DNA of 64,000 nucleotides from Undaria pinnatifida (Eukaryota; Sar; Phaeophyceae; Laminariales; Alariaceae), in assembly GCA_012845835.1 (NCBI GenBank), contig JABAKD010000012.1, positions 10,219,973 to 10,283,972 on the forward strand, given 5' to 3'. Below, piece after piece: positions 43,340 through 55,000 of the stretch. The stretch's first letter is position 1; each line of letters opens with the position of its first letter. The translations under genes were made by a program, and so were the position numbers. The notes under the pieces are model-generated. The model did not search any database. It was not told the DNA's origin and saw nothing but the letters and a program-made list of their open reading frames with translations.

Positions 43340-45395
43340 CATCTTATTTCGCACCTTTTTTCGCCGCGGGTGGAAACAAACGTGGGGGCGGTCTGTTTTC
43401 GCTGAAAGTTGAATAAAAAAGAGGGGAGGGGGGGACCGTTTCGCCGCAGGCGAAAATATTTAAGGGGTCTTTCCGTATCTGGTGTAAGCGTTTGTGGCAA
43501 ATTTTTCTGCGCTGATCGACACATTTATTCATTGAGGGTTGCCAGCAACATAGTGGCTAACAAGCACATTTTGAGCATATATTTACGCCTACACGTCCAA
43601 TTCCCCCCCCCCGGCGGAGGCCCCCCAGAGGGCCCCATCTCGCCTCCGGCTCGTAGTGCGGGGCCATTCCACGCCCTTCGGCACGTGGTTCGCTGTGCGC
43701 ACGACGTGTCGCCGGCCTAGGTATAAGCCTATATATAGAGTCATGGTCATGTTGAACGGGCCTGGAGAAAGTTACGGTGGAGGGGATCACTTCTGGGGCC
43801 TGGTTTGCATAGTGGCTCGGGTTCGGTCGCGCAAGTGACCCGCCTGTGTTCCATGCGGCCTTACGGTATAGGCTTTCAGTGCTGCTTTAATTTTGCGCGA
43901 GATAGATGTGAATCCGCAATGATAATGGAGTGGTTATACCTACACGGCGCCAAACAATCGCCCTGTTTTTGTCAGAAGTGAGATACAGAGTTACTCTCGC
44001 GCGAGAGGCTCACACCCGGCAGCAGCAGAAAAGGACGCGTGCTACGATAGAGGTTCACCACTTTTTTTTTCTGATAATACTACCCCTCAATTTGGGAGCT
44101 TAAGACCTCTCTAAGCAAGGCAACGGCTGATCTGGAGAAAAATAATACCGCTACACATATCGGATGAAAAATCCCATGGCCGAGGCATAAAACGAGAATC
44201 GTGCGAAAAAAATGTCCTATTTCCGACGATTTTGGGTCAACCCTTTTAGCACCGCACTCCCGACATGGGGACAAAACACTTGGAGTTGACATTAGGAAAA
44301 AAAATGGGGTTGGAAAAGGGTTAAGGAGCCCCGTCATTCAGAATCCATTTAAGGCAAAAAGTGGTACCTCTGTCGTAGCACGCGTCAGTGATTGCCGTGC
44401 AACATGATATAGTAATGCAGGCTGAACTCTCTAAAAAACGTCGACCCACCGGCATCACAGGCTTTGATTTGCGAATTACGATTACATTGTGATGGCATAC
44501 CTCTCTAGACTAAATAACGGTAGTAGTCTATATCTTATCTAGCGCTACAACAAGACAGTATATGATGTGGGCACCCGCCGGAAATACCGACACCATTATC
44601 TGGAGGCAGTCGGCACTGCTCCCCCGCATGCGGCGACAGTGCACTGCTGTTTTGTCCCATGTGTGCCGAGCGATTTCACATGCATGCAGGCACTATTGCA
44701 GTAGTCTATGGTGGGCAACAGGCACTACTCAGCCGGCACTAGAGACGGACCACTACTTTTTTTTAACAAGTATCATAGGTGCACACAGTACGCACTGAGT
44801 TCATTGCCACGTTTTATTCACGGTGAGGCTTCTCGTATGGCCAGAGATATATCAAGACCTTCTTCGTTGCCGCGTTCCCGTGCAGTGCCTCGTTCAACAG
44901 TGTTTGTATCATTGTGTCATGGAGCCGACACGGCATGGCCGAAAGGTTTGGCTGAATGAAGTTCAAGAAGGCTCCCACTCGTACAACGTACCATATGATA
45001 CGAGTCGTACCTGAAAAATGTCAAATGCTATCGTATTATATCCTGATAATAATGTCTGCATTGTATGTGCTGTGTGCAGGAGGGATCTTTTAGGACGAAC
45101 GGCGACGGTTCGATCGTACAAAAGTAACGGCTGGCGCACAATTAATATAGTTTTTTTTCTTGCGTCGCGTCCGGTTCGCCACATCGTCACATCGCCACAA
45201 CTCCTTTTCCCGGACAACATCGATCGGACAAAGGTGCAAGACCCGCCGCCATCACTGCTGTCATCCCACTGCACCCCACCCCCACACGCACTACCTTCTC
45301 GTCCCAAGCACCGAGGGCTGTCCTCGAGCTCGGCAGAGAGGCACATCGCAGATCAATACGGGGTTTTTACCAGGTAAAGACAGCTTGGCTATGAT
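43340..45395 (+). other. No gene seen outside the R2 copy
   Basis: Short frames only. The GC-rich 43590-43720 stretch has no splice-supported exon. Confidence 0.4.
44215..44390 (+). repeat. Dispersed repeat R2, single copy
   Basis: It contains CGATTTTGGGTCAA, TTTTAGCACCGCACTCCCGA, ACACTTGGAGTT, AAGGAGCCCCGTCATTCAGA and GTCGTAGCACGCGTC, matching 13211-13380 and 49515-49600. Confidence 0.75.
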
Positions 45396-45398
45396 GTC

Positions 45399-45944
45399 TT
45401 GTTTTTTTCGTATCGAATTTTCGTATCCGGCATCGTTCTCGCGTACAGTGATTTCGTATCATATCGCGTTGCAAAGCGTTGCTTAGGAGTTTGTGACCGC
45501 CGAGAGGAAGAGAGAGCCGGCGTCCCTCTAATGGGCGAAGCATCAGCAGCGCGGACACTACGATCACCGCCGTGCGTGCTGGGTGTCGATGGGTGCGTAG
45601 AAAGCACGGACGCTACTCTGAGTGTGCATCCCGATATGGGTAGAAAGACTCGTTGTGCCAATGGGTTGACGTCGTGTTTTCGTATCGTATTTTCGTATAC
45701 GGCATCGTACTTGCGTACGGTGTTTTCGTATCATAATATCGTGTCGTGAAGCGTTTCTTACAAGTTTGTGACCGCGGAGAGAGAGAAAGCTGGCGTCCTT
45801 CTAATGGGCGAAGAATCAGCAGCGCGGACACTATCACCGCCGTGCGTGCTAAAGATGTCGATGGGTGCAAAGAAAACGCGGACGCTACTCTGGGCGTGCT
45901 GGAATCCCCTATGGGTAGAAATATTTGGTGCGCCAATGGGTAGA
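45399..45944 (+). repeat. ~275-bp tandem duplication
   Basis: Two direct copies (45399-45672 and 45674-45944) share TTTTCGTATCG, AGTTTGTGACCGC, GGCGTCC, CTAATGGGCGAAG, ATCAGCAGCGCGGACACTA, CACCGCCGTGCGTGCT, GTCGATGGGTGC and ATGGGTAGAAA. Frames are not conserved between copies. Confidence 0.9.
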
Positions 45945-45949
45945 CTACG

Positions 45950-47510
45950 TATATATCTTGAAAAAACGGTTTGACGTGCAGAGTACACACACACACATCG
46001 CGCTGACAGATACGGGGAGCGTGCATACATTATTTGTTGTCCCCGGGAAGCAAGGCACGGCATCGAAGCCGAGCAACAAACGCCCTCTCGCCACGTGCGC
46101 TTGAGAGAAAAGCCATTTCGTTGTCGTAAACCCCAATTAATAGTGCACACGGCGACCACAACCTTCGTGTTCGTGCAGCGTCGCCGTGTATGTAGTATGG
46201 TGCCCACTTGAAAGCGTGCCAATCTCTCGACGTGACATGGAAATATCCGTCGATCTGTGATTACGCTCGCTGTTTATCTGACGATCTTTAGTATCAGCTC
46301 TGCTGTTTATGGCGCACGGGGCCTCAAGAGCGGGCAATACCATTAAAGCTGTATTCATCTTGCATATACGTACTATCATATCTGTAGTTTATCCTGCACC
46401 TTCATGGTCGTGGAAGATATTAAAGAAAAAAAAGTTGTATTATTATTAGTCTAGACTAAATCATAATCAAAATCGTCCTCACCATCAGCACCATCATCAT
46501 CACCATGAAGATAGTCATCATCGTCATGTCATTGCTCCCATCAGATCACATCATCCATTATCAATCATATATATATATGCACAGTACCAGGTAGTAGTTA
46601 CAGTTAGGGCCCCTCTATACTGCCGGTTGAATAGTGCCTATTGCCGTAATAGTGCCGATGAAATCGCTTGGCAGGAACGAAAACCCGTTATACAAGCACC
46701 AGTCAGTGTAGAAGAGTACAAAAATACCCATTGATTAGTGCCGGTGCCCGGTATATTGCCGGTGCTGTTGGTAGCCTCATACCGACACCATAGTAATAGG
46801 CACACCACCCCTGTAATAATATATCACCAATTCAGACGAAAATGTAGGGCTCGTGTAGCTGTTCATGTTACCACCGTAACGGTTTTTATATCTCCATCCA
46901 CAGTGTTGTGCAACTGACACCCGTATGCAACCCGTATGAAACCAGGGTGTATAGCACGAATATGACTATATCATGGCGTTGAGCTATCATGCGTATTGCA
47001 GTAGCGCAGTGGTCTCTCTGGTTCCTGTGTAGGGCCGGTTGAGTAGCACCAGGTACCGGTTACCCGCTATATCGTGCTTGTGACATCCCTTGAAGCATAT
47101 TTCAACAACCAGTACGTAGTGGCAGTCTTTGCGGAGAAGTTCCGGTTGCCGCTATAGTTTAGTTATTTTCGGCTGGCAGATGCCGGCGTTTCAGCAGCAG
47201 GTTAACTCTTAACTTGTTCGGCCAAGCTGCGATGTGTCTCGAGTTAGAAAGGCATCGCCATCCTAGGCGGTGCGAACAACACGAAGAAGACAAACCATAC
47301 AACGCACCGGACAGATCACGACATATTAACAGATCATCTATTAATAGGTCATCTACAGTACACGGGTACCATGTCTTCTGTCGTTATGTGATTTGCACAT
47401 AGATCATGGATGGGTAGGGGTCTGACCTTGTCCGATGTGCTAAATATTCCTCGCTGGCGAAGCTCCTCGACTGAGAGACACGCTAATTATATTCAATACC
47501 TGGTACATTT
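45950..47510 (+). other. No gene seen
   Basis: A (CATCAT/CACCAT)-rich stretch lies at 46480-46530; the rest has only short frames and scattered ACCAGGTA and CCGGT words. Confidence 0.45.
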
Positions 47511-47514
47511 GATC

Positions 47515-47592
47515 CTGGTATCTTTGTATCTTTGTATCTATGTATCTTTGTATCTTTGTATCTTTGTATCTGTGTATCTTTGTATCTTCGGG
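47515..47592 (+). repeat. (GTATCTTT)n microsatellite
   Basis: About nine 8-base units with small variants (GTATCTAT, GTATCTGT). Confidence 0.9.
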
Positions 47593-48068
47593 TTTTTGGG
47601 GTCTTTGGATCCGATGCACACCTTAAGGCTCGAGTAAAAATTACTCAAGACGCGTTCGGTTTGTGCTCGTTTGTTTTCCAGTCGTGTTCGGCTACTGTTT
47701 AAATATCATGTCGTTTTCTGTTCAAGCAATATCAAGCGCAGGATACCGGGAATGCCCAAACATCATTCGACGGTTAGCATTGATCTTGCATGCATTTGCC
47801 GTCGCCGAAACCATCGTGCCCTTCCCCTTCCGAATCTGACAGCTCCTGTGTGCGTACCCTATTCGTATTTTCCACCCCCCCCTGCGTCCTTCTCCCCCGA
47901 CTGCACAGAAAACAGTACCAAACGTGGGAAACGCCGAAACAACTCGTCCGTGGCAGCTCCGCGTACAAGACTTTACATTTTCTTGTTTTCACGGCCCGGT
48001 GCCGACGCCCAGCCGGATAACATTCAACAAGGTGAACGACAAGTTAATCAGGCAAGCACGTCGACCAG

Positions 48069-48959
48069 ATGGAAAAGCTACGCTGGAGCGACGGCAGTGA
48101 CAGCAATGACGAAGGAAAAACGGACATTGTAATGCAAAAGAGAGGCTGGAACAACGGCAAATACAGAAGCGGCGGAACCCACCGTCGTAGCAAGGACGCT
48201 GACACCGGCACGACGATAACCGGGGGTTATGACGTTGGTGCGAAGATCGGCGTCGGAGGTCCAAACAGCAACGGTCCAAACTCGCCTGGCGACCCCGTGC
48301 ATGGCGCTTCTCCTTCGAAAGATGCTGATTCCCGGCCCGATGGGAAGGAGCCCGACAACGCCGCACGTGTCGACAAGATGTGCTCCGCGAAGAAGCAAGG
48401 CCGGAGCAACGGAAGCGATAGCAGCACGGAAACCTGCCGTCGCGGCGACAGTGACTGCGGCGGCGACAAGAAGACCGGCGGTTTCTGCGGGGTTGCCGTC
48501 ACTGGCGGCGACGTCGGCAGGAACTCGTCAGACAACCCCGTGAGCAGCCCTGATTCTCTTTCCCACGGAGCTGGGTCCGGAGCCAACGGGAAGAAGTTGG
48601 AAGCTGAACACGCTGATATCATGGGTGCCATCATTCAGATGCCGAGCTGCAGCGACGGCAGCAACAACAGCAGCATCAACAGCAGCGCTCGTAGCGACGG
48701 CAACAACAACGGTAACAGGAAGAAGAGTGTCGACAGCGCGTTAAAGATGAGTGGGGGGGGTCAGAGGGACGTCGTCGGTAAAACGACCAGCGGCAGCAGC
48801 AACAGCTCGACCTGCAGTGGCGGAGGTCGGAACGGCGCTGGCAAGAGCGGCGGGGGCAGCACGAGCTCGACAAACGAGTCATCGCTCCACCTGCACACGG
48901 ACAAGCTTCTGCCAGTGGGAGCAAGTGGAGCTCTCGATGGACAGGCACCCGATCAGCCG
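48069..48959 (+). CDS. Exon 1 of the 48-53 kb gene
   Basis: ATG at 48069 (MEKLRWSDGSDSNDEGKTD), then about 290 codons rich in Ser, Gly, Asn, Asp and Lys with no stop. A phase-0 CAG before GTGGCG at 48960 is a possible donor; unspliced, the frame stops at 49088 after RAWRLTGRLNIFS, which enters an R3 repeat. The strong polar bias suggests an intrinsically disordered protein rather than chance. Confidence 0.45.
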
Positions 48960-51900
48960 CAGGTGGCGTACACAACTTACAATATCTTTCGTGCGTGGCG
49001 GTTAACTGGACGGCTCAATATTTTTTCGAAAGAGCCATCTCACGGTAGGGGTCCAGCAGCAGATTCTAAGATATTTCTGAGCTCCTAATATGAGGAGCTA
49101 GCTCGAATATCTCACCCGAAAAAATGACTTGGAAGGCGTTCGTTCCCACAACCCCGACCAAGCTTCTATGCCGTACTGTAATGTTAGTCCCCCAAAAATA
49201 TGTACTCTCGTGAAATTACTTGATCAATGACTAACCGGTACTTCCTCACTTGAGGAGCTCGTTCGGATAGGTACATTATTAGTTAATCCAACAACTGCAA
49301 CCCCTATCGCACTACGGAGAGATGACTCGAAACACGCGGGCTACGGTAGAGTGCACCACTTTTCTTTCTGAGGTTTCCTCTAAATTTTTGGGAGCTTAAG
49401 ACATCTTCTCTCGAAAACTGATCTGGAGAAAACGAAAACTGCTAACAGTACTACCGGATACAAAATCCAATAGCACAGGTGCACAAACGAGAATAATGCA
49501 AAAATATTTTGCCTCTATTTCCGACGATTTTGGGTCAAGGAGCCCCGCCATTCAAAAACCATTTTCGAACGAAAACTGCTACCTCTATCGTAGCACGCGT
49601 CCGAAAGCAGAGCTGAGTTTTGTTTCCGGCGCTGGTTTTGTTCGATAATAAACAAAACAGGTTTAAACTTATCTTCTCTTTTTTCCTAGCTTTTTTGGCG
49701 TGATACGAATGCGCCGTGCATGGATGGGGGCGGCGTCACGCGTTCGTGTTTTCGTCCGTGGCTTAGAACCAAGAAAAAAAAAGAAAAAAACGTGCGTTGG
49801 CTGCTCCGACGCCTTTCACGCGTGCTACGGTCCACGCGTGCTACGGTACGCGTAACACGTATTAACAGCAGTGTTTTTTACGCTACTCGCTTGAGGAGCT
49901 CTATACCTCACGCACAAAAAAGATGGATGCATTGATGAATTGATAAAGAAAATGGACGCAACCGGCACTGGAAAGGTCCCATGGTCCGGGCACTTTATTT
50001 TTTGTCTTTGTATGTAACGCAACGATACCACATCGGCACTGGGAGGGTAGTTTCTCTGTTGTTGAGGAGAACGTCACAGTCAGAGATAACTTTATCGAAA
50101 ACAGTCTACCATATCGTATGTAGCAGGCATCCTTTCAGTAGATGTTACCTAGTTTTTTGTTACTACCCCGTTTCTCATTTCTTTGTTTTAAACTACTCTG
50201 CTTCTAAATGACCAGTTTCTTATTGCCCTTTGGTTCTTGCCATATTTGTCATTATTACTCTGTTTCTCATCACCCTGTTTCTCATCGCCCTGTTTCTCAT
50301 CACCCTCTTTATAATCACCCTTAACATTATCACCCTGCTTCTTGTCCGTGTCCTGTGCTGTATTTCCCCCCGCTTCCTCCATTAACAGGCGAAGCAGGCA
50401 CAGACCTCGATGAAGAACACGACAGAGGACGCCGACCACCAAGGCGAAGTCTCAAGCCCCCCTGAATCAAACAGGCCTCAGCAAGGTGTGGACCTCCTCG
50501 AGGTCCACCACCAAGGCGAATCATCAAGTGCCCATGAGCCTGTCAAGTCTCAGCAAGGAATGGAAACCCTCACAGACGACAACGAAAGCGCAAGCTCGAA
50601 CCCGGTCGAACCCGGGAACGCCTCGCCTGATGCGGAACTCCATGCGGCGGACGTTCAGGGCGAAGGTTTGGATGCCGCCGAGTCTGGAGAAGGTGAGCAA
50701 GGGGCGGAAGAGCCCCTCCAGGACGACAACGCCTCTTTGTCGGCCAATGATCCGGAGCCGGAAAATGAGGACGCGGTAGAACAAAACGCGTTGATCGCGG
50801 GTCTACTGGAGGGTTGTTCCGAGGAGGAACGAGAAATGATCGAAAGGTTTCTGGCGTATGAGTTTGGGGGTGGTGAAGATTTCGCGGCTGGGCCGGGGAG
50901 TGAGGAAGGGTCCGATGATCACGAGAACGATGAGGGTTCGGAGTATGATGAAGGGCGCGATGAAGTTAGGGAACATGAGGCACCGGAGGGCCAGGCTCGC
51001 GGTGGTGAGAGGCGGGGCTGGTGGTCCTGGTTGTGGAACTTTGTCATGGTGTTCATGATCCTCAACATCTACACCGCCGTAATCTTTGACGCCGGTTTTC
51101 CTGGGTCAAGGTGAGATCGTTTGGTGTCGGTGTCTTCATTGAGCCAACAACATCGTTGCCCCCGCAGGAATACCCGAAAGTATGCCCCGGAAATTATTGA
51201 CGCCATGAGATTATTGCTTTGCATATTGATCTCTCGCCGCCCACATTTGTTCCCTCGTAAACTTGATTTTGTTTCGTCCTTCCTTCCGTCCGTTCTTCCT
51301 TCCTCCCTTCCTTCCCGCGCTCCCCTGTTAGCTCATCATGCATATATGTCCCTTCTTTGATTTCAAGATACCCTCGAAAATTACTTCCCCCCCTCCCCTC
51401 CCTCCCTTCCCGCCCCTTCCCCCCTCCCTCTTGCGCCTATTCCATCGCTCCCCTCCTTCCGTCCCTCCCTCGCCCCCCTATTCCCCCGCTCCTTCTCTAC
51501 GACCATTTCAGGATTTCTTTCACAGCGACGACCATGCAGAAGTTCACGTCTTGCGTGCCGTTTGGCCGAGTCATTGAGGCATGGGTGGCGAGAACAGGAC
51601 CCATTGTGTTCGACGTCCTATCAACGTCGGGGAGCGCAAACACCAACAACAACGACGACGACTTCGGTGATGGCATGACCGAGATAAAGAACAAGCACAG
51701 GAACAAGAACAAGAACAAGAACAAGAACAAGAACAAGAACAAAAACGTGGACAAGAACATGCACGAGAATGGTAGTTCAGACGATAACAATGACAAAGAC
51801 AAGGACGATGATAAGTGGTTTTGGAATAAGAATAAGAAGAACAACAAGAATAAAAACGACGATGGAGGTGGCACGGCATCGCCATCGGCACGAAAGAGCG

Positions 51901-53045
51901 TGGACACGGACAGCCGCGCACCCTCTCTGGACAACGCGAAGAGTCGCCTTGACGAGTACAACAAGCATTGGCGAAGGCGATGGGACTCATTTGCGGCAGA
52001 TTTCCAGGACATGGTGGACGGGCCCTCGATTTGACATAAAAGCACGATCGCTACGAAAGGGTGTACAAGGCACTTGTTGGCCTAACTTTCCGAGTGACCG
52101 GAGCTCCTGAACTGAGGCTGTACGCAACCAATGGTTGAAAACATCATGTGCTTTTTTTGTAGCAGCATCGTTCGCTAGGGGTTGACTATTTGATTGCACT
52201 TTTTTAGTGTTCTCAGGAGTTGGGCTTTATGCGAGGAAGAGAGCTTCTCGAATCAACAGCCTCGGTTTTGGTAGGTGCAGCTATCGCAGTAGCATGCGTC
52301 AGTAGGGGGTTGGGGGGAGTTCGGGGTTGCAGGAACGGGACTCTGGCGGCGCGGGGTATCGGGGAAATGAAGAGTGAGTACAATATTTTAGACATAAAGC
52401 GTCTTCACTTGTGGGTTGCGCACGGACTTTTCAAAATTATTGAGTCTGTACGCCTGCCTGCCGGCCTGCCTGCCCTTCTCCCCACCTGTCTCTCTGTGTG
52501 TCCGTCCGTTTGTCTACCAGCCTATCTATCTGTTTGCCTGGCTGCCTGCTAGTTTTTACATGCTCATGTTTGATTTGGAGACCCGCACGTGACCGACTCA
52601 CGCTACCCCGGCGTCTACGGAAGTTGGTACGCTTCGGCTAAGTGGTAGGGATTGTGTGTGGAGGTAACGAGGAGTGAGTCAAGTCATTGGGACAAAAAGG
52701 GTCTTCACTGCTGATTGCGTACAGACCTCAAATAGGTCGGAGTCAGCATGCCTATCTGCCTGTCTTGCTGTCGGTCTCATTGTATTTGGCGACATGTCGG
52801 GTCCGCCAGGGGGCGACTCTAACCTCTCCTCACCGGCTTTAACCAGCGTAGCCTTAGCCCCCCACGACACCGTCCGAGACGCCAAGAAGAAACTCATCAT
52901 CGCCGCCGCATGGACAGATGAACTACCCGAGGACTTTGGCCTGTTTCATGACATCTCCGAGGACCCTCTAAATGACGCCATGACGTTAGAGTTCGCACTG
53001 TCCGACGGAAAATTGCCGTCCATGGGAAAGGAAGAAACAGCGTAG
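48069..53045 (+). CDS. Unrecognised multi-exon gene (gene span)
   Basis: The proposed exons are 48069-48959, 50389-51110, 51512-52013, 52217-52373 and 52810-53045; all junction phases are compatible and the last frame ends TAG. The product (about 835 residues) would have a Ser/Gly/Asn-rich disordered N-terminus, an acidic segment, a transmembrane helix, a short ordered domain, a Lys/Asn-rich tract, a second hydrophobic segment and a small C-terminal domain. The junctions between exons 1 and 2 and between 3 and 4 use weak donors and are inferred; the other two are good. I do not recognise the family. A membrane-anchored regulatory protein is the most that composition suggests. Confidence 0.45.
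49080..49610 (+). repeat. Dispersed repeats R3 and R2 in the intron
   Basis: 49106-49190 matches the R3 copy at 1655-1740. 49500-49610 carries the R2 pieces CGATTTTGGGTCAAGGAGCC, CATTCAAAAACC and CTCTATCGTAGCACGCGTC. Confidence 0.6.
50250..50345 (+). repeat. 15-bp minisatellite TCTCATCACCCTGTT
   Basis: Five or so 15-base units just upstream of the exon at 50389. On the minus strand it reads as a GDEKQ repeat, which is a by-product and not a gene. Confidence 0.85.
50389..51110 (+). CDS. Exon 2 of the 48-53 kb gene, acidic with a transmembrane helix
   Basis: Acceptor CTCCATTAACAG, donor TCAAG then GTGAGA, phase 0 in and 2 out. It starts AKQAQTSMKNTTEDADHQGE; the ATG at 50410 could instead be the gene start. 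The product is rich in Glu, Asp, Ser and Gln, with two related HHQGE/DHQGE motifs, then EEEREMIERFLAYEFGGGED. Near its end is a clear membrane helix, WLWNFVMVFMILNIYTAVIF, after a basic GERRGWWS, which predicts the acidic side as cytosolic or otherwise on the side of the Arg residues. Confidence 0.65.
51512..52034 (+). CDS. Exon 3 of the 48-53 kb gene, Lys/Asn-rich
   Basis: After acceptor GACCATTTCAG the frame that matches exon 2 (phase 2) reads ISFTATTMQKFTSCVPFGRV, then IEAWVARTGPIVFDVLS. An Asn/Asp stretch follows, then a KN-repeat tract (about 51690-51745) from AACAAG hexamers, and a helical charged end, LDEYNKHWRRRWDSFAADFQ. It either stops at 52034 or splices at ATG before GTGGAC (52013), which joins the next exon in phase 0. 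Confidence 0.6.
52217..52373 (+). CDS. Exon 4 of the 48-53 kb gene
   Basis: Acceptor TTAGTGTTCTCAG, donor AAGA then GTGAGT. The product starts ELGFMRGRELLESTASVLVG and continues AAIAVACVSRG, a hydrophobic stretch of about 14 residues, then an Arg/Gly-rich end. It finishes at phase 1, matching the exon at 52810. Confidence 0.6.
52810..53045 (+). CDS. Exon 5 (terminal) of the 48-53 kb gene, possible ubiquitin-like fold
   Basis: Acceptor GTCCGCCAG in the phase left by exon 4, ending with TAG at 53043. The product continues GDSNLSSPALTSVALAPHDT, VRDAKKKLIIAAAW, then ELPEDFGLFHDISEDPLNDA and MTLEFALSDGKLP. The order T-V-R-D-A-K-K-K-L, an L-F turn, L-N-D-A-M-T-L and DG-L recalls ubiquitin-like domains, but that is pattern memory only. 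An ATG at 52794 would alternatively make it a separate small gene. Confidence 0.55.
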
Positions 53046-53061
53046 GAGGCGCACATGGTAG

Positions 53062-53160
53062 ACATGCTGGTGCCGGTGGTGGTCTGGGTGGGATCCGCAC
53101 ACCGGCGAGAAGTTGCCGTGGCCTTACACGGGCGTGTTGTGGGCGGCAAGACTGGGATAG
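53062..53160 (+). repeat. Dispersed ~100-bp unit R4, first of six copies (53-59 kb)
   Basis: The unit has GTGCCGGTGGTGG, CTGGGT, CACACCGGCG, GTTGCCGTGG, TACACGGGC, TGTTGTGGGCGGCA and ends near ATAG. Related copies lie at about 54060-54200, 54336-54440, 56325-56430, 57645-57760 and 58850-58925, all in the same orientation and absent from the rest of the window as far as I can see. Confidence 0.7.
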
Positions 53161-53279
53161 ATGTGGAACTATAGTGGAACAAAAGCTGCACGGTGTGCGT
53201 GTGAGGGTGCACTAAATCATTGCTTTCCTCAGTCACTTGACCGTTCATCGCTCATCCCCTTGGAGACGGAGCGAAGTTC

Positions 53280-53720
53280 CTACTCCCAGCGAACACCTCC
53301 AACAGTTGGGCGCTCAGTGCGTTCGTCCGTGTATTTAGTTATGTTTCGTTCCAACGCAATGCAAAATGTCCATGCACTTTGGCTGGCCGCCTGTTTGTAC
53401 CATCTACCTCCTGCTATGGCGCTTGTTCTCTCGCTCCTATCTAACGAACCATACTTCTCCATGTCACGTCAGTCAATTTTCATCATGTTTTCCTCCAACT
53501 CATTCCGTTCCCCTATGTACAGTTCACATTCTCCCCACTCTGTGGGTTCTGCTTTGGTCTGCGATGCCACAACGGCAGCCCTGTGCGACATCGTCCTCCT
53601 CCATCCGACTACTGGTATATCTCTTTCTTCTTTCTGGCAGGTCTAGGTCCTCTCCACAAAGACGCAGTTTCAGCGTTTTCGCGTAGTCCATTGGGCCGTG
53701 CAAAACCGTTTTCATTCTCT
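53280..53720 (-). pseudogene. Decayed C-terminal part of a non-LTR reverse transcriptase protein
   Basis: On the minus strand, fragments in more than one frame read LRLCGEDLDLPERRKRYTSS, then a CRCG...SRTH pair, ELYIGERNELEE, MEKYGSLDRSERTSAIAGGR, and DERTERPTVGG. This order (CxCG...SRTH, then an acidic EER segment, then a GGRW tail) is how I remember LINE proteins ending after the reverse transcriptase. Stops separate the fragments (after VGRM and before MEKYG). No catalytic part is present here. Confidence 0.5.
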
Positions 53721-53724
53721 TCTC

Positions 53725-55000
53725 GTTTGACCTCCGTAGATATCTCTCAACGATGCTCCTTCTTCATTGTCGCTACCCTTTCCCTTGCTTCTATCCCTTC
53801 GTTTACGTCGGTCTTGTATCCCCCAACTTCTCTATGCTCACGATATATCTTGGTTTCCTCCTGTTTCTTTTCATACGGTGCAAACTATGCTATCCCACCG
53901 TACTCCAGTTCGCCCTATATGTTATGGTAGGGAGAGCATGATTCAGATTTTCTTTCTAGTGGTTCAGGGCCACTTGGCGCTGTCCCTCTGCATGCTATTA
54001 AGAACGCCTTTGAGAAGGGCGCTGAACAACGCAGGGGGTATGGATATTGGGCACCCTGTTGCTGGCGATGGCCTGGGTCATTGGACTTGTCCAGCAGCAG
54101 GTCCGATGATGATATGATGAAGTTGCCGTAGCTTAGACGGGAGTGGCATGTTGCGGGCGGCGAGACTAAGACAGGCAAACCAATAGTGGACCAAGGCTGC
54201 GTGTAGGGGAAGCACGTTCATAACGTTTGACAAGTTTCAGCAAATCAGGTGTGCTTGGTATTGCCTCCAGGCAGGCTGGTATCTGCGAGAAATAGGGGCC
54301 AGCAGTGTCGGTGTTATGGATAGAAGACGCGCTGTTGCTTCTGGTGGCATGGGTTGGAGTCATACATCGGGTACGATGGGGTTGATGTGGCCTTTTACGG
54401 GCATGGTATGAGCGGCAATTAACACAGGCGAAGCGATATACCACTCTGCAAAGAAAAGTAAGAATCATGGGCGTAAATGAATAAATTAAACGAGTCATAC
54501 ATCTGCATCCCGAGAGGTGGGTGCTTGGGCGACAAGGCGTAAATATGTATACCTGCCGGTAGGTGCTACATACCCACAGCAACTTCAGTACGACAGATCC
54601 CGGATTTCTTACTATGTTCCTGTGAAAAACCACCTGCTTTTCTTTGTTTCCTGCTTCGCTTCCGCGTCCTTCACGGTACCACCTAGAGACCCAATCTGCT
54701 GCGGGGCCGTCGGAGCGAGTGTGGGTTTGGGCGACGCTGCTGCCGTGCGACGAGGCCACCAGGATGGCCAAACTCGTGTGAGACTTGTGCCAGAGGGTCA
54801 TCTATCAAGCGGCGGGCACAGCCTTGGTCAACAAGGCGCAATGTATTAGTCCACAACACACCTTCACGTACGTGGAGTGGCACTTCTCCGTTTGTACTGT
54901 GCAATATTCTAGGCGATCTTCAACCCAAAACGTACGCAGGTTCATGTACCACTCACAACCTGTACAGGGGTTTAGGGAACTAGCCAATGGGTCGCCTTTC
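53725..55000 (+). other. No convincing gene; two R4 copies
   Basis: A 211-codon minus-strand frame (54801-54166) crosses two R4 repeats and has no splice support or family, so I leave it out. Nothing else is supported. Confidence 0.4.

Noticed and set aside
51168-51260. Possible exon NTRKYAPEIIDAM after CCCCCGCAG in the 48-53 kb gene
   Set aside because: It accepts the phase of exon 2, but its only usable donor leaves a phase that does not fit the exon at 51512, while exon 2 joins 51512 directly in frame.
54166-54801. 211-codon minus-strand frame
   Set aside because: It runs through two R4 repeat copies and shows no family, signal or splice support.
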